Positions 8,454 to 17,419 are shown, numbered from the stretch's first letter. The stretch is DNA of 64,000 nt from SCTM01 sp965279655 (GCA_965279655.1 OZ257255.1:4278001-4342000); one strand, 5' to 3'. Notes: generated by a model not told the origin, from the letters alone. A program made the numbers and translations.

Positions 8454-9545
8454 TTACTGCACGTAGACGTGCACTTCCGGGGTGTTGGCGGTCGGGCTGG
8501 TGATCTCGGTCTCCGAAACGCGATCGGCCGGCAGGCCCATCCCGGTCATCGACTTGAGAACGCCGTCGGCCTTTTGCTTCGCCGTGTCGGCGCTGCCGCC
8601 GTTCGGCGCCACCGCAACCAGATCGAACACCGCATCCGGGCGGCGCTCCAGCGCACGGCTCAGCGCCTGATACAGCGCCGGCTCATACGCCACGTCGGGT
8701 TTGTCGAAGCGGATCACCACCAGCGGACGGCGCTCGTTGAAAACCGCCGGGGTCAGGCTGGCAACGGCCCGCGGCGGAGCCGCACGGCGCTGCATGCCAC
8801 CATAAGTCTGGCCCGCGTTGACGTCCGCGGCGAGCTGCACAAGCGATGTGCGCTCGCTGGCGACGTACTGCGCCTGGCGATTGATCTCGTCGTTCAGGCC
8901 CTGCAGCGCGCGGTCGATCACGATGGCGTTCTGGTTGACTTCGTCCTCCAGCAGGCGGAGCTGACGATGGTCTTCTTCCAGCGCCCCGGAGAGGGCGAAC
9001 GAGGACCGGATGCTGTCGAGCAGGTAGGCCGAGGTGGCCGCATCCGCCGACACCTGCGCCGAGAGCTGGTTCAGGGTGCGGATGTCATTGTCGATCTGGG
9101 TGAGCTGGGTCTGCGCCTGGCTCCATTGGGCCAGGAGTTCCGGGTTGCCCGGGGTCGAGCCCATCTGCAGGCGCGAGCGGATGCCGCCCACCAGCGCGTG
9201 GTAGCTCTGCACGTTGCTCACCGTTTGAGCGCGCACCGACTCAAGCTGGTTGCTGCGCGTGGTGGTGTTGGACTTGAGCTTGTCGAAATCGCTGCGGAAC
9301 GCGGCGGCTTTCTGACCGACCGCCGTCGTGCCGAAGCTGGAAGAGGGCTTCGAGGCTTGCGCCACGGCTTCCGGCGACACCTTGGCCTTCGGGGCCGGCG
9401 CCTCGTCCTGGGCCGCGACCGAGCGGCTAGGCGCGCCGCTCATCGCACAGCTGGCAAGCACCAGCGCGATGGAAACGGTGGCCAAATTTCGGTTACGCCA
9501 GCGCCGGTCTTCGCGCAGACGAACAGACAACCCCTGCACACGCAT
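8454..9545 (-). CDS. Coiled-coil lipoprotein with an OmpA-like C-terminal domain
   Basis: The 363-residue protein has a basic N-terminus and a lipobox LVLASC with the lipidated Cys near residue 33. A Pro/Ala linker and a long heptad-rich helical region (about 75-240, Gln/Leu/Asp-rich) follow. The C-terminal alpha/beta segment (about 270-363) has RPLVVIRFDKPDV, FDLVAVAP and EVHVYVQ and resembles an OmpA-like peptidoglycan-binding fold without its classical signature. I recall similar hypothetical proteins from Rhodospirillales-type alphaproteobacteria. A link between outer membrane and cell wall is inferred from architecture only. Confidence 0.75.
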   Translation of the reverse strand: MRVQGLSVRLREDRRWRNRNLATVSIALVLASCAMSGAPSRSVAAQDEAPAPKAKVSPEAVAQASKPSSSFGTTAVGQKAAAFRSDFDKLKSNTTTRSNQLESVRAQTVSNVQSYHALVGGIRSRLQMGSTPGNPELLAQWSQAQTQLTQIDNDIRTLNQLSAQVSADAATSAYLLDSIRSSFALSGALEEDHRQLRLLEDEVNQNAIVIDRALQGLNDEINRQAQYVASERTSLVQLAADVNAGQTYGGMQRRAAPPRAVASLTPAVFNERRPLVVIRFDKPDVAYEPALYQALSRALERRPDAVFDLVAVAPNGGSADTAKQKADGVLKSMTGMGLPADRVSETEITSPTANTPEVHVYVQ

Positions 9546-9957
9546 CTTTATGTTCCCGCAAACAGCGCAGTGACACTTGCCCTGCCGCCGCTCCGCCCTA
9601 CGCCCCGCCCGGACCCCTTACGGCCGCTCCTGGCAAGGAACGCCCCGCAAAGTCTTGGGATAAACAGCAAATTTGCCCACCCCCGGACCGATGCGACTTT
9701 ACGCGATGGAATTTAGGAGGACAAGCGGCCAGAGCGGACTCGCTACGATTGTGCAAGGCTCGCACAGGGTTAGGGCACGTTTGGCGCGCGCGGCGCTTGC
9801 CCAGCCCCGCGTCCAGGTTTTCCTTGCATGGCCAGTGTGAGCCTAGTATTCCCAGCCCACCCGCGCGCGGGGGTGCGGCGGAACGTCCGCCATACCCTCT
9901 CGGCGGGTCAACTGTTACAGGACTCCGGCGGTCTCATTGGCCGGTTTCCTAGAGTGC
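9546..9957. other. 412-bp intergenic region upstream of the lipoprotein gene and tRNA
   Basis: This gap separates the divergent lipoprotein gene (minus) from tRNA-Arg (plus) and must contain both promoters. One short open frame (9749-9952, plus) has Arg/Pro-rich composition, no ribosome-binding site and no recognisable domain, so I do not call it. No clear hexamers or repeats stood out. Confidence 0.3.
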
Positions 9958-10034
9958 GCGCCCGTAGCTCAATTGGATAGAGCATCTGACTACGGATCAG
10001 AAGGTTAGGAGTTCGAGTCTCTTCGGGCGCGCCA
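9958..10034 (+). tRNA. tRNA-Arg (anticodon ACG)
   Basis: A 77-nt cloverleaf. The acceptor stem GCGCCCG pairs with CGGGCGC. The D-arm contains AGCTCAATTGGATAGAGC. The anticodon stem TCTGA/TCAGA encloses loop CTACGGA, giving anticodon ACG. The T-arm carries GTTCGAGTC. Discriminator G and an encoded CCA end the gene at 10034. A34 is expected to be edited to inosine by TadA to read CGN codons. Confidence 0.97.
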
Positions 10035-10494
10035 ATCTCTCGACCCGGCCCGGGTCGGCCAGCATTCGCCAGACGTCGTCATTGCCTCTTTCGCCCAGCT
10101 GAGCGGGTTATTCATTCGTATGTTCACCTGCTCCCGTCGACTGCGAGAGGTTGCGTGATCTTCAGCGAATCGGCCTTCGAAAGCGAAACGCGCCGTGTCA
10201 TTTCGCAGCGTGAGACGCGCGGGCGGTTTCGTTTGAACCCAGAGTCGCGCTGCACCTAGGTTCGCTTCGCGCTAAACGCGCCGTTCGCGCGTGGAGCTCT
10301 TCATTATGAGTTGCCAGGCACGCTTAAGTTGAATTGGTTGCGGGGCAATTAGTCGAATTTTGCATATCGTTATGCACCGGAACCGGGTCCTTGCCGGCCG
10401 GTGCGTCCATTATGCTGTAAACAAGCCGGCATTCGTCCTCGAGGGGAAATCGGGACGTTTGGCGGCATCTAAACCACTGCACATGAGGGGAAAA
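10035..10494 (+). promoter_or_regulatory. 460-bp region upstream of the first TonB-dependent receptor
   Basis: No gene is recognised here. The first half is GC-rich and the last 200 bp become AT-richer, as expected for a promoter. A palindrome sits at 10361-10376. A single CGTGAGA half-site at 10209-10215 matches one arm of the palindrome found before the neighbouring cupin gene. The ribosome-binding site GAGGGG is at 10485-10490. Confidence 0.4.
10361..10376. promoter_or_regulatory. Inverted repeat TGCATA-N4-TATGCA, possible operator
   Basis: Perfect 6-bp arms separated by TCGT lie about 120 bp before the receptor start codon, in an AT-rich patch of otherwise GC-rich DNA. Size and symmetry fit a dimeric regulator site. 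No regulator can be assigned from sequence alone. Confidence 0.4.
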
Positions 10495-12966
10495 ATGTCA
10501 GCACGCATTCTGCTTCGTACGACGTCGGCCATCGCGATCGCCGCTTTAGGGATCGTCGCGCCCGCCGGGATCTCGTTCGCGCAAGGCCCGGCCCTGGAAG
10601 AAATCACCGTCACGGCCCGCCGCAAGGAAGAAAGCCTGATGCAGGTGCCGATCGCAATCACGGCGATGACGTCAGAGGTGCTCGAAAGCCGCGGCCTGAA
10701 GTCGATCCAGGAAATCTCGGAATTCACGCCTGGTCTGTTTTCACAGGTGCAAGGCAACGGCCGCGTCGACCGCGGCTCACGCCGCCTGACCTTCCGCGGC
10801 CTGTCGGTGAACGTCGGCGCGACGTTCATCAACGGCGCGCCCTACGCCGGCAGCGGCGCTCCGGACGTCAGCGACGTGGAGCGCGTGGAAGTCCTGAAGG
10901 GTCCGCAGAGCGTGTACTTCGGTCGCTCCACTTTCTCCGGCGCGGTCAACTACGTCACCAAGGAGCCGAGCACCGATAAGTTCTCGGGTCGCGTTCAAGG
11001 GGAAGTGTATTCCTACGGCGGGATCGACGGCTCCGCCAGCCTGACCGGCCCGATCGTGGCCGACAAACTCGGCGTGCGCGTCAACGTGCGGCGCTTCCAT
11101 TTCGACGGCCAATACAAGAACGGCGGCCCCAGCAGCAACGGCGCGGGGAAACTCGGCGAGCAGGACACCAAGTCCGCCTCCGTCGCGCTTGTGGCCACGC
11201 CGAACGACAAGTTGAAGCTTCATGCGTTCTACATGTTCACTGAGGACGAAGACGGCACGCCGGTCGAGGCGTCGATCAAGCCGGGCGGTCTCAGCGCGCT
11301 GTTCAATTGTCAACTCGGCGGCACGGGCGGGCCGTGGTATTGCGGCGAATTGCCGAACCTGAAGGCAATCGATAAGCGCAACATCTCCGTCTACGACACG
11401 ATGGACGCGTTGATGCGGCGCGAGTTGCTCGACAACGTGCGCAACTACCCGACGCTGTTCAATACGCACTGGATGGAGCACGTCGGCTTCCTCCGCCAGG
11501 TGCACAACGCGCACCTGCGCGCGGACTACGAATTCGAATCCGGTTGGTCCGTGGCCGCGATCGCCTCCTACGACTACACAAAGAGTCAGTCGATCGTCGA
11601 TCAGTCCTATCGGGATGCTTCCAACATCCGCAACCCGAACTATCCGACGACTCCGGCGGCGCTGGCTGCCGTGTGCGCGACGGGCGGACAGCAATGCTAT
11701 GCGACGCCCTGGCATCAGTTCACTCTGATGATGCAAGGCATCACGGAAGACTGGAGCTTGGAAGGTCGCGTGTCGTCGCCGCAGGAAGCGCGTCTGCGCG
11801 GCACCATTGGCACCAGCTTGTTCACCTCGATGGTTCCCGGCGGCGTGAACTACGGCATCTCGATCGCGGGTCGCTCGACCCAACCGTCGACGAAATCCAC
11901 GGTCTATACGCCGGCGGTGTTCGGCGGCTTGTACTTCGACATCACCGACGACCTCACCCTCACCGGTGAAGCCCGTTATCAGTGGGACCGCATCGGTCAG
12001 CAGCAGCTGTTCCCGACCTTCGGTCCGCGCTTCAAGGACACGTTCAAGAGCTTCTCGCCGCGCGTGATTCTTGATTACAAGCTCGCGGAAGGCTCTCTGG
12101 CCTATGCGACGTGGTCGCGTGGCTATCGTCAGGGCGGCTTCAACGGCGGCCTGTTCGGGCTGGCGCCGTCGATCCTAGCTCAGGTTGCCACCCTCGGCTC
12201 AAACCTGACCTACAAGCAGGAAAAGCTCGACAACTTCGAGATCGGGCATAAGGGCACGTGGCTCGATAATCGACTGCGTACCACGATCGCGGCTTACTAC
12301 ATGACGTGGCGCGACGGTCAGGTCTCCAACACGGCATTCTTCACCCGCCCCGACAACAGCACGGGTAACGTGACGGTTGTTGCCAACCGCGGCGCGGTGG
12401 ACCTGAAGGGCATCGAGATCGAAGCCGACTTCGCCGTCACCGAAGAGCTGTCATTGTCCGCGACGTTCGACTACGCCGACGCGAAGGTGAAAGACTATGT
12501 CTTCACGCCGGACGGCTTGAAGATCCGCAACAGCACCAACGTCAACGGCAACCGGATGGAACAGTCGCCGACGTTTAGCTGGACCATCTCGCCCACCTAC
12601 ACCGCGAATCTTACCGGTGACTGGGAATGGTTCGCGCGCGTCGACTACAAGCATCGCGGCAAGGTCTACTTCGATGCCACGAACGTCGGTTGGCTCGCGC
12701 CGCGCGACCTGTTCAACCTCCGCACCGGTGTGAACAACGACAACGGCCTGAAGGTCGAGTTCTACGTCAACAACCTGTTCAACAATCTGTCTCTTACCGA
12801 GGCAGTCCGCGGCAACGATACGATCTACGGTGTGAACGGCGCTTGCCCGCCGTGCTACACCGCCGCGCTGCCGCCGACGACTAACGGTGGCTCGATCCTG
12901 AACGAACTGCGCATCGGCCTTCCGGTGAAGCGCACCTTCGGCTTGAAGGCGAGCTACAACTTCTAA
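10495..12966 (+). CDS. TonB-dependent outer-membrane receptor 1
   Basis: The 823-residue receptor has a signal peptide (1-30, ending GISFAQ) and a TonB-box-like EEITVTARRK directly after it. A plug domain follows (about 45-150, with LTFRGLSV and VEVLKGPQSVYFGRS), then a 22-strand-type barrel ending in NF with the C-terminal aromatic required for BAM recognition. It should import a ligand across the outer membrane using TonB/ExbBD energy. ATG 10495 is chosen because GAGGGG precedes it and the signal peptide begins there; the frame is open further upstream. It is closely related to the receptor at 13663 and is closed by a strong terminator. The ligand is unknown. Confidence 0.93.
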   Translation: MSARILLRTTSAIAIAALGIVAPAGISFAQGPALEEITVTARRKEESLMQVPIAITAMTSEVLESRGLKSIQEISEFTPGLFSQVQGNGRVDRGSRRLTFRGLSVNVGATFINGAPYAGSGAPDVSDVERVEVLKGPQSVYFGRSTFSGAVNYVTKEPSTDKFSGRVQGEVYSYGGIDGSASLTGPIVADKLGVRVNVRRFHFDGQYKNGGPSSNGAGKLGEQDTKSASVALVATPNDKLKLHAFYMFTEDEDGTPVEASIKPGGLSALFNCQLGGTGGPWYCGELPNLKAIDKRNISVYDTMDALMRRELLDNVRNYPTLFNTHWMEHVGFLRQVHNAHLRADYEFESGWSVAAIASYDYTKSQSIVDQSYRDASNIRNPNYPTTPAALAAVCATGGQQCYATPWHQFTLMMQGITEDWSLEGRVSSPQEARLRGTIGTSLFTSMVPGGVNYGISIAGRSTQPSTKSTVYTPAVFGGLYFDITDDLTLTGEARYQWDRIGQQQLFPTFGPRFKDTFKSFSPRVILDYKLAEGSLAYATWSRGYRQGGFNGGLFGLAPSILAQVATLGSNLTYKQEKLDNFEIGHKGTWLDNRLRTTIAAYYMTWRDGQVSNTAFFTRPDNSTGNVTVVANRGAVDLKGIEIEADFAVTEELSLSATFDYADAKVKDYVFTPDGLKIRNSTNVNGNRMEQSPTFSWTISPTYTANLTGDWEWFARVDYKHRGKVYFDATNVGWLAPRDLFNLRTGVNNDNGLKVEFYVNNLFNNLSLTEAVRGNDTIYGVNGACPPCYTAALPPTTNGGSILNELRIGLPVKRTFGLKASYNF

Positions 12967-12980
12967 GACACCTTGTGCAG

Positions 12981-13025
12981 ACGCACCCCGCGGCGGCAAA
13001 ACCGCCCGCGGTGCGTTTTGCTTTT
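12981..13025 (+). terminator. Rho-independent terminator after receptor 1
   Basis: A GC-rich stem (ACGCACC...CGGCGG with CCGCC...GGTGCGT, loop caaaa) is followed by TTTTGCTTTT. It lies 15 bp after the receptor stop and separates receptor 1 from the following cluster. Confidence 0.85.
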
Positions 13026-13103
13026 ATAGGGATAGAAAGACGACCGCCGAGCGGTTCGTCGTGCTGTCAGCAGGCGATATATCCCCACGGAACCCAGGGT
13101 ATA

Positions 13104-13118
13104 TCTCACGCCGTGAGA
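13104..13118. promoter_or_regulatory. Perfect palindrome TCTCACG-N-CGTGAGA, possible operator
   Basis: Two perfect 7-bp arms flank one central base, 82 bp before the cupin start and downstream of the terminator of receptor 1. The position fits a promoter-region operator for the cupin/receptor-2 operon. The size is compatible with a dimeric regulator such as the IclR-type protein at 25013, but that pairing is speculative. Confidence 0.5.
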
Positions 13119-13199
13119 CATGCTGCGGGTATCCTCTGAGACAATACGACGCGCACAATTAGCCTTCCCCGATGCCCGGTGCCTGGGCGAGGGGGGCTT

Positions 13200-13565
13200 A
13201 TGAAGATCACGACGATTGCCGTCGACCCGCAGGGCCATTCCTACTTCACCGAGACTGAGCTGGTGCAAACCGGGCCCGGGCGGCGCGTCCAAGCGAAGAA
13301 CCAGGATGTGAATTCCTGGCAGATGGCGCTGGCGCAGCCGACTCATGTGCAGGACTTCGCGCGCGCGGCCGAGCCGCATGTCGTCGCGGTGATGTCCGGC
13401 AGCATGGCGTTGAGCGTCAGCAACGGCGAAAGCCGGTTTTTCTCCCGCGGCGACATGGTCCTGTTGAAAGACACCACGGGGCAGGGCCACCGCATGCGGG
13501 TTGCGAGCCATGACCCGTGCGGTTTCCTGATCATCAATTTGCCGGGTGACGGCACGTTCAAATAG
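13200..13565 (+). CDS. Small cupin-fold protein
   Basis: The 121-residue product (MKITTIAVDPQGHSYFTETE at the N-terminus) has a central cupin barrel with VMSGSMALSVSNG and FFSRGDMVLLKDTTGQGHRM. The usual first cupin motif with two His is not complete, so metal binding is uncertain. ATG 13200 follows GAGGGGGG; an in-frame GTG at 13179 is less likely. It lacks a signal peptide, so it is probably cytoplasmic. It resembles the cupin at 17039 in length, MKI start and domain layout, so the two look like diverged paralogs bracketing receptor 2. A sensing or isomerase role is possible but not shown. Confidence 0.7.
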   Translation: MKITTIAVDPQGHSYFTETELVQTGPGRRVQAKNQDVNSWQMALAQPTHVQDFARAAEPHVVAVMSGSMALSVSNGESRFFSRGDMVLLKDTTGQGHRMRVASHDPCGFLIINLPGDGTFK

Positions 13566-13662
13566 TAGAGCGATGACGTTCGCGTAGTGGCGTGAGGCGC
13601 CGACCGTTCCCGAGGGGCATTGGGCGGACGGCGTGATCCAGCAGTCAACCAGAGGGGACACC

Positions 13663-16140
13663 ATGACATCTCGAATTCGGAATCGCTCGGCTGCCGCAAT
13701 GACGATTGCCGCCATCGGCGCGGCTGTACCGCTCGCGGGCGCATTCGCCCAGGGACCGGCGCTCGAGGAAATCACGGTCACGGCGCGCCGTAAGGAAGAA
13801 AGCCTGATGCAGGTGCCGATCGCGGTCTCCGCGATGACCGCGGAGGCGCTCGAGAACCGCGGCCTCAAGTCGATTCAGGAAATCTCCGAATTCACCCCCG
13901 GCCTTTTCTCGCAGGTGGGCGGCAACGGCCGCGTCGATCGGTCCTCGCGCCGGCTCACCTTCCGCGGCCTGTCCGTGCTCAGCGGCGCCGTTTTCATTGA
14001 CGGCGCTCCCTACGTCGGCAACGGCGCGCCTGACGTCACCGACGTTGCGCGCGTCGAAGTGCTGAAAGGCCCGCAGAGCGTGTACTTCGGCCGGTCCACC
14101 TTCTCAGGCGCGGTCAACTACGTGACCAAGGACCCGAGCATGGACCGGCTCACGGGAAAATTTCAGGGCGATCTCTACAGCTACGGCGGGTTGGACGGCA
14201 GCATCAGTCTGTCGGGACCGATCGTGCGCGACAAACTGGCGGTGCGCGTCAACATCCGGCGCTTTCACTTCAGCGGCCAATACAAGAACGGCGGCCCCAG
14301 CGGCAGGGATCGGCTCGGTGAGCAGGACACCCGGTCGGCGACCTTTTCGGTCGTCGCCCAGCCCAGCGACAAGCTGAAGATCAACGCTTTCGCCTCTTAC
14401 ACTCAGGACGACGACGGCGCGCCGCCCACGGCAACGCTCAAAGTGGCGGGCCTCGGACCGATCTTGAACTGCAACCTCGGCGGCACCGGCGGTCCGTGGT
14501 GGTGCGGGGAGTTGCCGAGCCTGAAAGAAATCGATCGCCGCAATATCTCCGTCTACGACACACTCGACGCCTTCACCCGGCGCGAGCTCCTGGACAACGT
14601 GCGCGGCTATCCGGTGCCGTTCGATCCCAAGTGGACCGATCACTGGGGCCTCAAGCGCAAAGTCTACAACACGCACCTGCGTGCGGATTACGAGCTTGAG
14701 TCCGGCTGGGCGGTCAGCGCGATCGCGTCCTACGACTACACCAAGTACGCGACGATCGTTGATCAGGAATATCGCGACGCGTCCAATATCCCCAATCCGT
14801 TCTACCCGGCGACGCCGGCCGCGCTGGCCGCGGCCTGCGCTGCGCCGGCGGGTTCGGCCGCCAACCAGCCGTGCTTCACGCAGCCGTTCCACCAGCTCGC
14901 GCTGCTACAGCAGAGCCTGACGGAGGATTGGAGCCTAGAGACGCGCGTCGCTTCGCCGCAAGAAGCGCGTCTTCGCGGCACACTCGGCGCCAGTCTGTTC
15001 ACAACCCGCTCGCCGGGCGGCTCCAACTTCGGCTTCCAAGCCTCCGGACGTCTCACCCAGGCGTCAACCAAAACGACGGTCTACACGCCGGCTGTGTTCG
15101 GCGGCGTTTACTATGACGTGACCGATCAGCTCACCATCAACGCGGAAGGCCGCTACCAGTGGGACCGCATCGGCCAGCAGCAGCTGTTCCCGGTTTTCGG
15201 CCCCCGCTTCAAAGACACGTTCAAGAGTTTCTCGCCACGCGTCACGATCGACTACGAGATCGATACCAACTCACTGGCTTACGCGACGTGGTCGCGCGGC
15301 TATCGCCAGGGCGGCTTCAACGGCACCATCTTCGGCCTGGCGCCGTCGATCTTGGCGCAGTTGTCCACGCTGGGCACCAATCTGACCTTCAAGCAGGAAA
15401 AGCTCGACAACTTCGAGATCGGGCATAAGGGCACCTGGCTCGACAATCGCCTGCGCACGACTGTCGCGGCTTACTATATGAAGTGGCGCGATGGTCAGGT
15501 CTCAAACACGCAGTTCTTCACGCGCCCGGATGGAAGCACCGGCTCCGCCACGGTCACGGAAAATCGTGGCCAGGTGAACCTGAAGGGCATCGAGATCGAG
15601 GCCGACCTCGCCGTCACAGAGCAACTCTCGGTCTCCGCCACGTTCGATTGGCAGAGCGCAATCGTGAAAGACTACATCTTCACCCCAGACGGCCTGAAGA
15701 TCCGCAACAGCACCAACGTCAACGGCAACCAGATGGAACAGTCGCCGCAATGGACCTGGACCCTCTCGCCTAACTACACCGCTAGCCTTGTTGGCGATTG
15801 GGAATGGTTCGCCCGCGTCGACTACAAGTATCGCGGCAAGATCTTCTTCGATCCGACCAACGTCGGTTGGCTCGCGCCGCGTCACACGTTCAACTTGCGC
15901 GCCGGCGTCAACAACGCGGCCGTCCGGGTCGAGTTCTACGTGAACAACCTGTTCAACGACAAGAAACTGACCGAGGCCGTGCGCGGCAACGACGTGATCT
16001 ACGGAACCAGCACAGCCTGCCCACCGTGTTTCACCGCGGCCCTGCCGGTGACCACCCGCGGCGGGTCCGTTCTGAACGAGCTACGCATCGGCTTGCCGGT
16101 GAAGCGCACGTTCGGCGTCAAGGCGAGCTATCAGTTCTAA
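13663..16140 (+). CDS. TonB-dependent outer-membrane receptor 2
   Basis: The 825-residue receptor has a signal peptide (1-30, AGAFAQ) and the same EEITVTARRKEESLMQVPIA start as receptor 1. The plug and most of the barrel are shared, and it ends in QF. Most positions of the plug and many barrel strands are identical to receptor 1, while some surface-loop segments differ, for example after NPFYPATPAALAAACAAP. ATG 13663 follows AGAGGGGA. It starts the long co-directional run 13663-24939, and the next gene begins 10 bp after its stop. The pair probably arose by tandem duplication and may recognise related ligands. Confidence 0.93.
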   Translation: MTSRIRNRSAAAMTIAAIGAAVPLAGAFAQGPALEEITVTARRKEESLMQVPIAVSAMTAEALENRGLKSIQEISEFTPGLFSQVGGNGRVDRSSRRLTFRGLSVLSGAVFIDGAPYVGNGAPDVTDVARVEVLKGPQSVYFGRSTFSGAVNYVTKDPSMDRLTGKFQGDLYSYGGLDGSISLSGPIVRDKLAVRVNIRRFHFSGQYKNGGPSGRDRLGEQDTRSATFSVVAQPSDKLKINAFASYTQDDDGAPPTATLKVAGLGPILNCNLGGTGGPWWCGELPSLKEIDRRNISVYDTLDAFTRRELLDNVRGYPVPFDPKWTDHWGLKRKVYNTHLRADYELESGWAVSAIASYDYTKYATIVDQEYRDASNIPNPFYPATPAALAAACAAPAGSAANQPCFTQPFHQLALLQQSLTEDWSLETRVASPQEARLRGTLGASLFTTRSPGGSNFGFQASGRLTQASTKTTVYTPAVFGGVYYDVTDQLTINAEGRYQWDRIGQQQLFPVFGPRFKDTFKSFSPRVTIDYEIDTNSLAYATWSRGYRQGGFNGTIFGLAPSILAQLSTLGTNLTFKQEKLDNFEIGHKGTWLDNRLRTTVAAYYMKWRDGQVSNTQFFTRPDGSTGSATVTENRGQVNLKGIEIEADLAVTEQLSVSATFDWQSAIVKDYIFTPDGLKIRNSTNVNGNQMEQSPQWTWTLSPNYTASLVGDWEWFARVDYKYRGKIFFDPTNVGWLAPRHTFNLRAGVNNAAVRVEFYVNNLFNDKKLTEAVRGNDVIYGTSTACPPCFTAALPVTTRGGSVLNELRIGLPVKRTFGVKASYQF

Positions 16141-16150
16141 GGAGAGTGTG

Positions 16151-17023
16151 ATGATCAGCGGACGGATCACTGGCGCCTTGGTCGCCATCTTCTTGCCGCT
16201 CACCGCACCGGCGTGGGGGCAAAACGCCGCCGCGCCGGTGGCGGCGAATCTCCATGTGATCCATGAGAAAGACGCCATCGTCAAACCGATGGCGGAGTGG
16301 GATATCGTCCAAAGCGCGCCGGGCGAACAGACGGGCACACGCACACTCATCGCCGAGGGCCAGGAGGCGGTCGACAAGGCGCCCGCCACTGCCTCGCGCT
16401 ATGAAGCGCGGGCTTACAAGTTCCCCACCGGCACGATTCGCGTGCTCACGTTCAAGAAGCAGCCGGCGGGCGTGATCCACCAGATCACCTACGAGACGGA
16501 AATCTACATCCTGCAAGGAGAGGTCACCGTCGACATCGCCGGGAAGCCGACCGCGCTGAAGGCGGGTGACGCGGCGTTCCTGCCGGGCGGGATCATGCGC
16601 AACAAGAAGCCCGCCGGCGATACCGTTGTGCTGCAGTACTTCGTCAATCACACCGCGAAGAACCCCAAGGCGCAGGTTGTGCGCGGGAAGGACTTGAAAC
16701 TCACGGAGACGAAGGTCGGCACCGCGCGCTGGCATGTGAAGCGATACAATTTCGACGGAAACTCCATCCGGCTCGCGAACATGCACAAGGGCGGCGAGAC
16801 CCCGCCCGGGGTTCAGCAGCGCACCGACGCTTTGCTCTACGTCACCAAGGGCCGCCTGCGTCGCACCGAAGACGGGGAAGTGTTCGAGGTCGGTCCCGGC
16901 GACGCCTTGCGCGAAGAGGTCGGCAAGACCGGGCGTTGGGAACTTCTCGAGGAATCGACTTTCTTCGGCAGCGATGCGCCGCGCCCATTGGGCGTGCCGA
17001 CACCCGCTCCGTCCGGCCGCTAA
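16151..17023 (+). CDS. Exported double-cupin protein
   Basis: The 290-residue protein has a signal peptide (about 1-24, ending PAWG). The first cupin barrel is at about 95-180 (GVIHQITYETEIYILQGEV, LKAGDAAFLPGG) and a second is at about 195-275 (GGETPPGVQQRTDALLYVTK, FEVGPGDALREE). The first retains one His and a Glu typical of metal cupins; the second is degenerate. It is probably periplasmic. AAGGAG lies just ahead of ATG 16151, and a GTG directly before it is the alternative start. The position between receptor 2 and the tannase-like gene suggests a role in binding or converting the imported compound, but the reaction is unknown. Confidence 0.75.
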   Translation: MISGRITGALVAIFLPLTAPAWGQNAAAPVAANLHVIHEKDAIVKPMAEWDIVQSAPGEQTGTRTLIAEGQEAVDKAPATASRYEARAYKFPTGTIRVLTFKKQPAGVIHQITYETEIYILQGEVTVDIAGKPTALKAGDAAFLPGGIMRNKKPAGDTVVLQYFVNHTAKNPKAQVVRGKDLKLTETKVGTARWHVKRYNFDGNSIRLANMHKGGETPPGVQQRTDALLYVTKGRLRRTEDGEVFEVGPGDALREEVGKTGRWELLEESTFFGSDAPRPLGVPTPAPSGR

Positions 17024-17038
17024 CAAAGGAGACGTGTC

Positions 17039-17419
17039 ATGAAGATCTGCGCCATGGGCTACGATGACAACGGTCGCTCCTTTGCGACCCACGTCGATGT
17101 GCCGCTGAAGCAGGTGAGCGATACCTTCGCGATCAGCGAAAAGCAGACCGCGGCCTATTGGGGTCTCGCGCTCAATCAGAACAATCCCTTGGACAATGAA
17201 TACGAGATGCACCTGACCAACGTGCCGCGCATCGTGGGCGCCATGTCCGGCCATGCGGAGATCACGATGCAGGACGGCGGTGTCTGCCGCCTGGCGCCGG
17301 GCGATTTCATCTTCGTGCATGGCAAGGCCCTGCACCATTCCACTTTCCGCTCGACAGTGCCCACGGCCACGCTCAACGTCACCTTTCACGGCACCGACGG
17401 ATACGAGTTCAAGAAATAG
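17039..17419 (+). CDS. Small cupin-fold protein (paralog of the 13200 gene)
   Basis: The 126-residue product starts MKICAMGYDDNGRSFATHVD and has one cupin domain (about 65-118: IVGAMSGHAEITMQDGG, LAPGDFIFVHGKALHHSTF). The HH pair near residues 99-100 could bind metal. No signal peptide is visible. AAAGGAG precedes the ATG; gaps to both neighbours are about 15 bp, so it is co-transcribed with the exported cupin and the tannase-like gene. Confidence 0.72.
   Translation: MKICAMGYDDNGRSFATHVDVPLKQVSDTFAISEKQTAAYWGLALNQNNPLDNEYEMHLTNVPRIVGAMSGHAEITMQDGGVCRLAPGDFIFVHGKALHHSTFRSTVPTATLNVTFHGTDGYEFKK

Noticed and set aside
8283..9716. A 477-codon open frame on the plus strand
   Set aside because: It is antisense to the coiled-coil lipoprotein gene, is Arg/His/Gly-rich and has no domain. 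The minus-strand gene has a lipobox and orderly composition.
9749..9952. A 67-codon frame upstream of tRNA-Arg
   Set aside because: No ribosome-binding site, domain or suitable composition; it probably covers promoter DNA.
10495..16140. Direct repeats between the receptor genes as a mobile-element signature
   Set aside because: The similarity is explained by paralogous coding sequences; no terminal inverted repeats or transposase were found.
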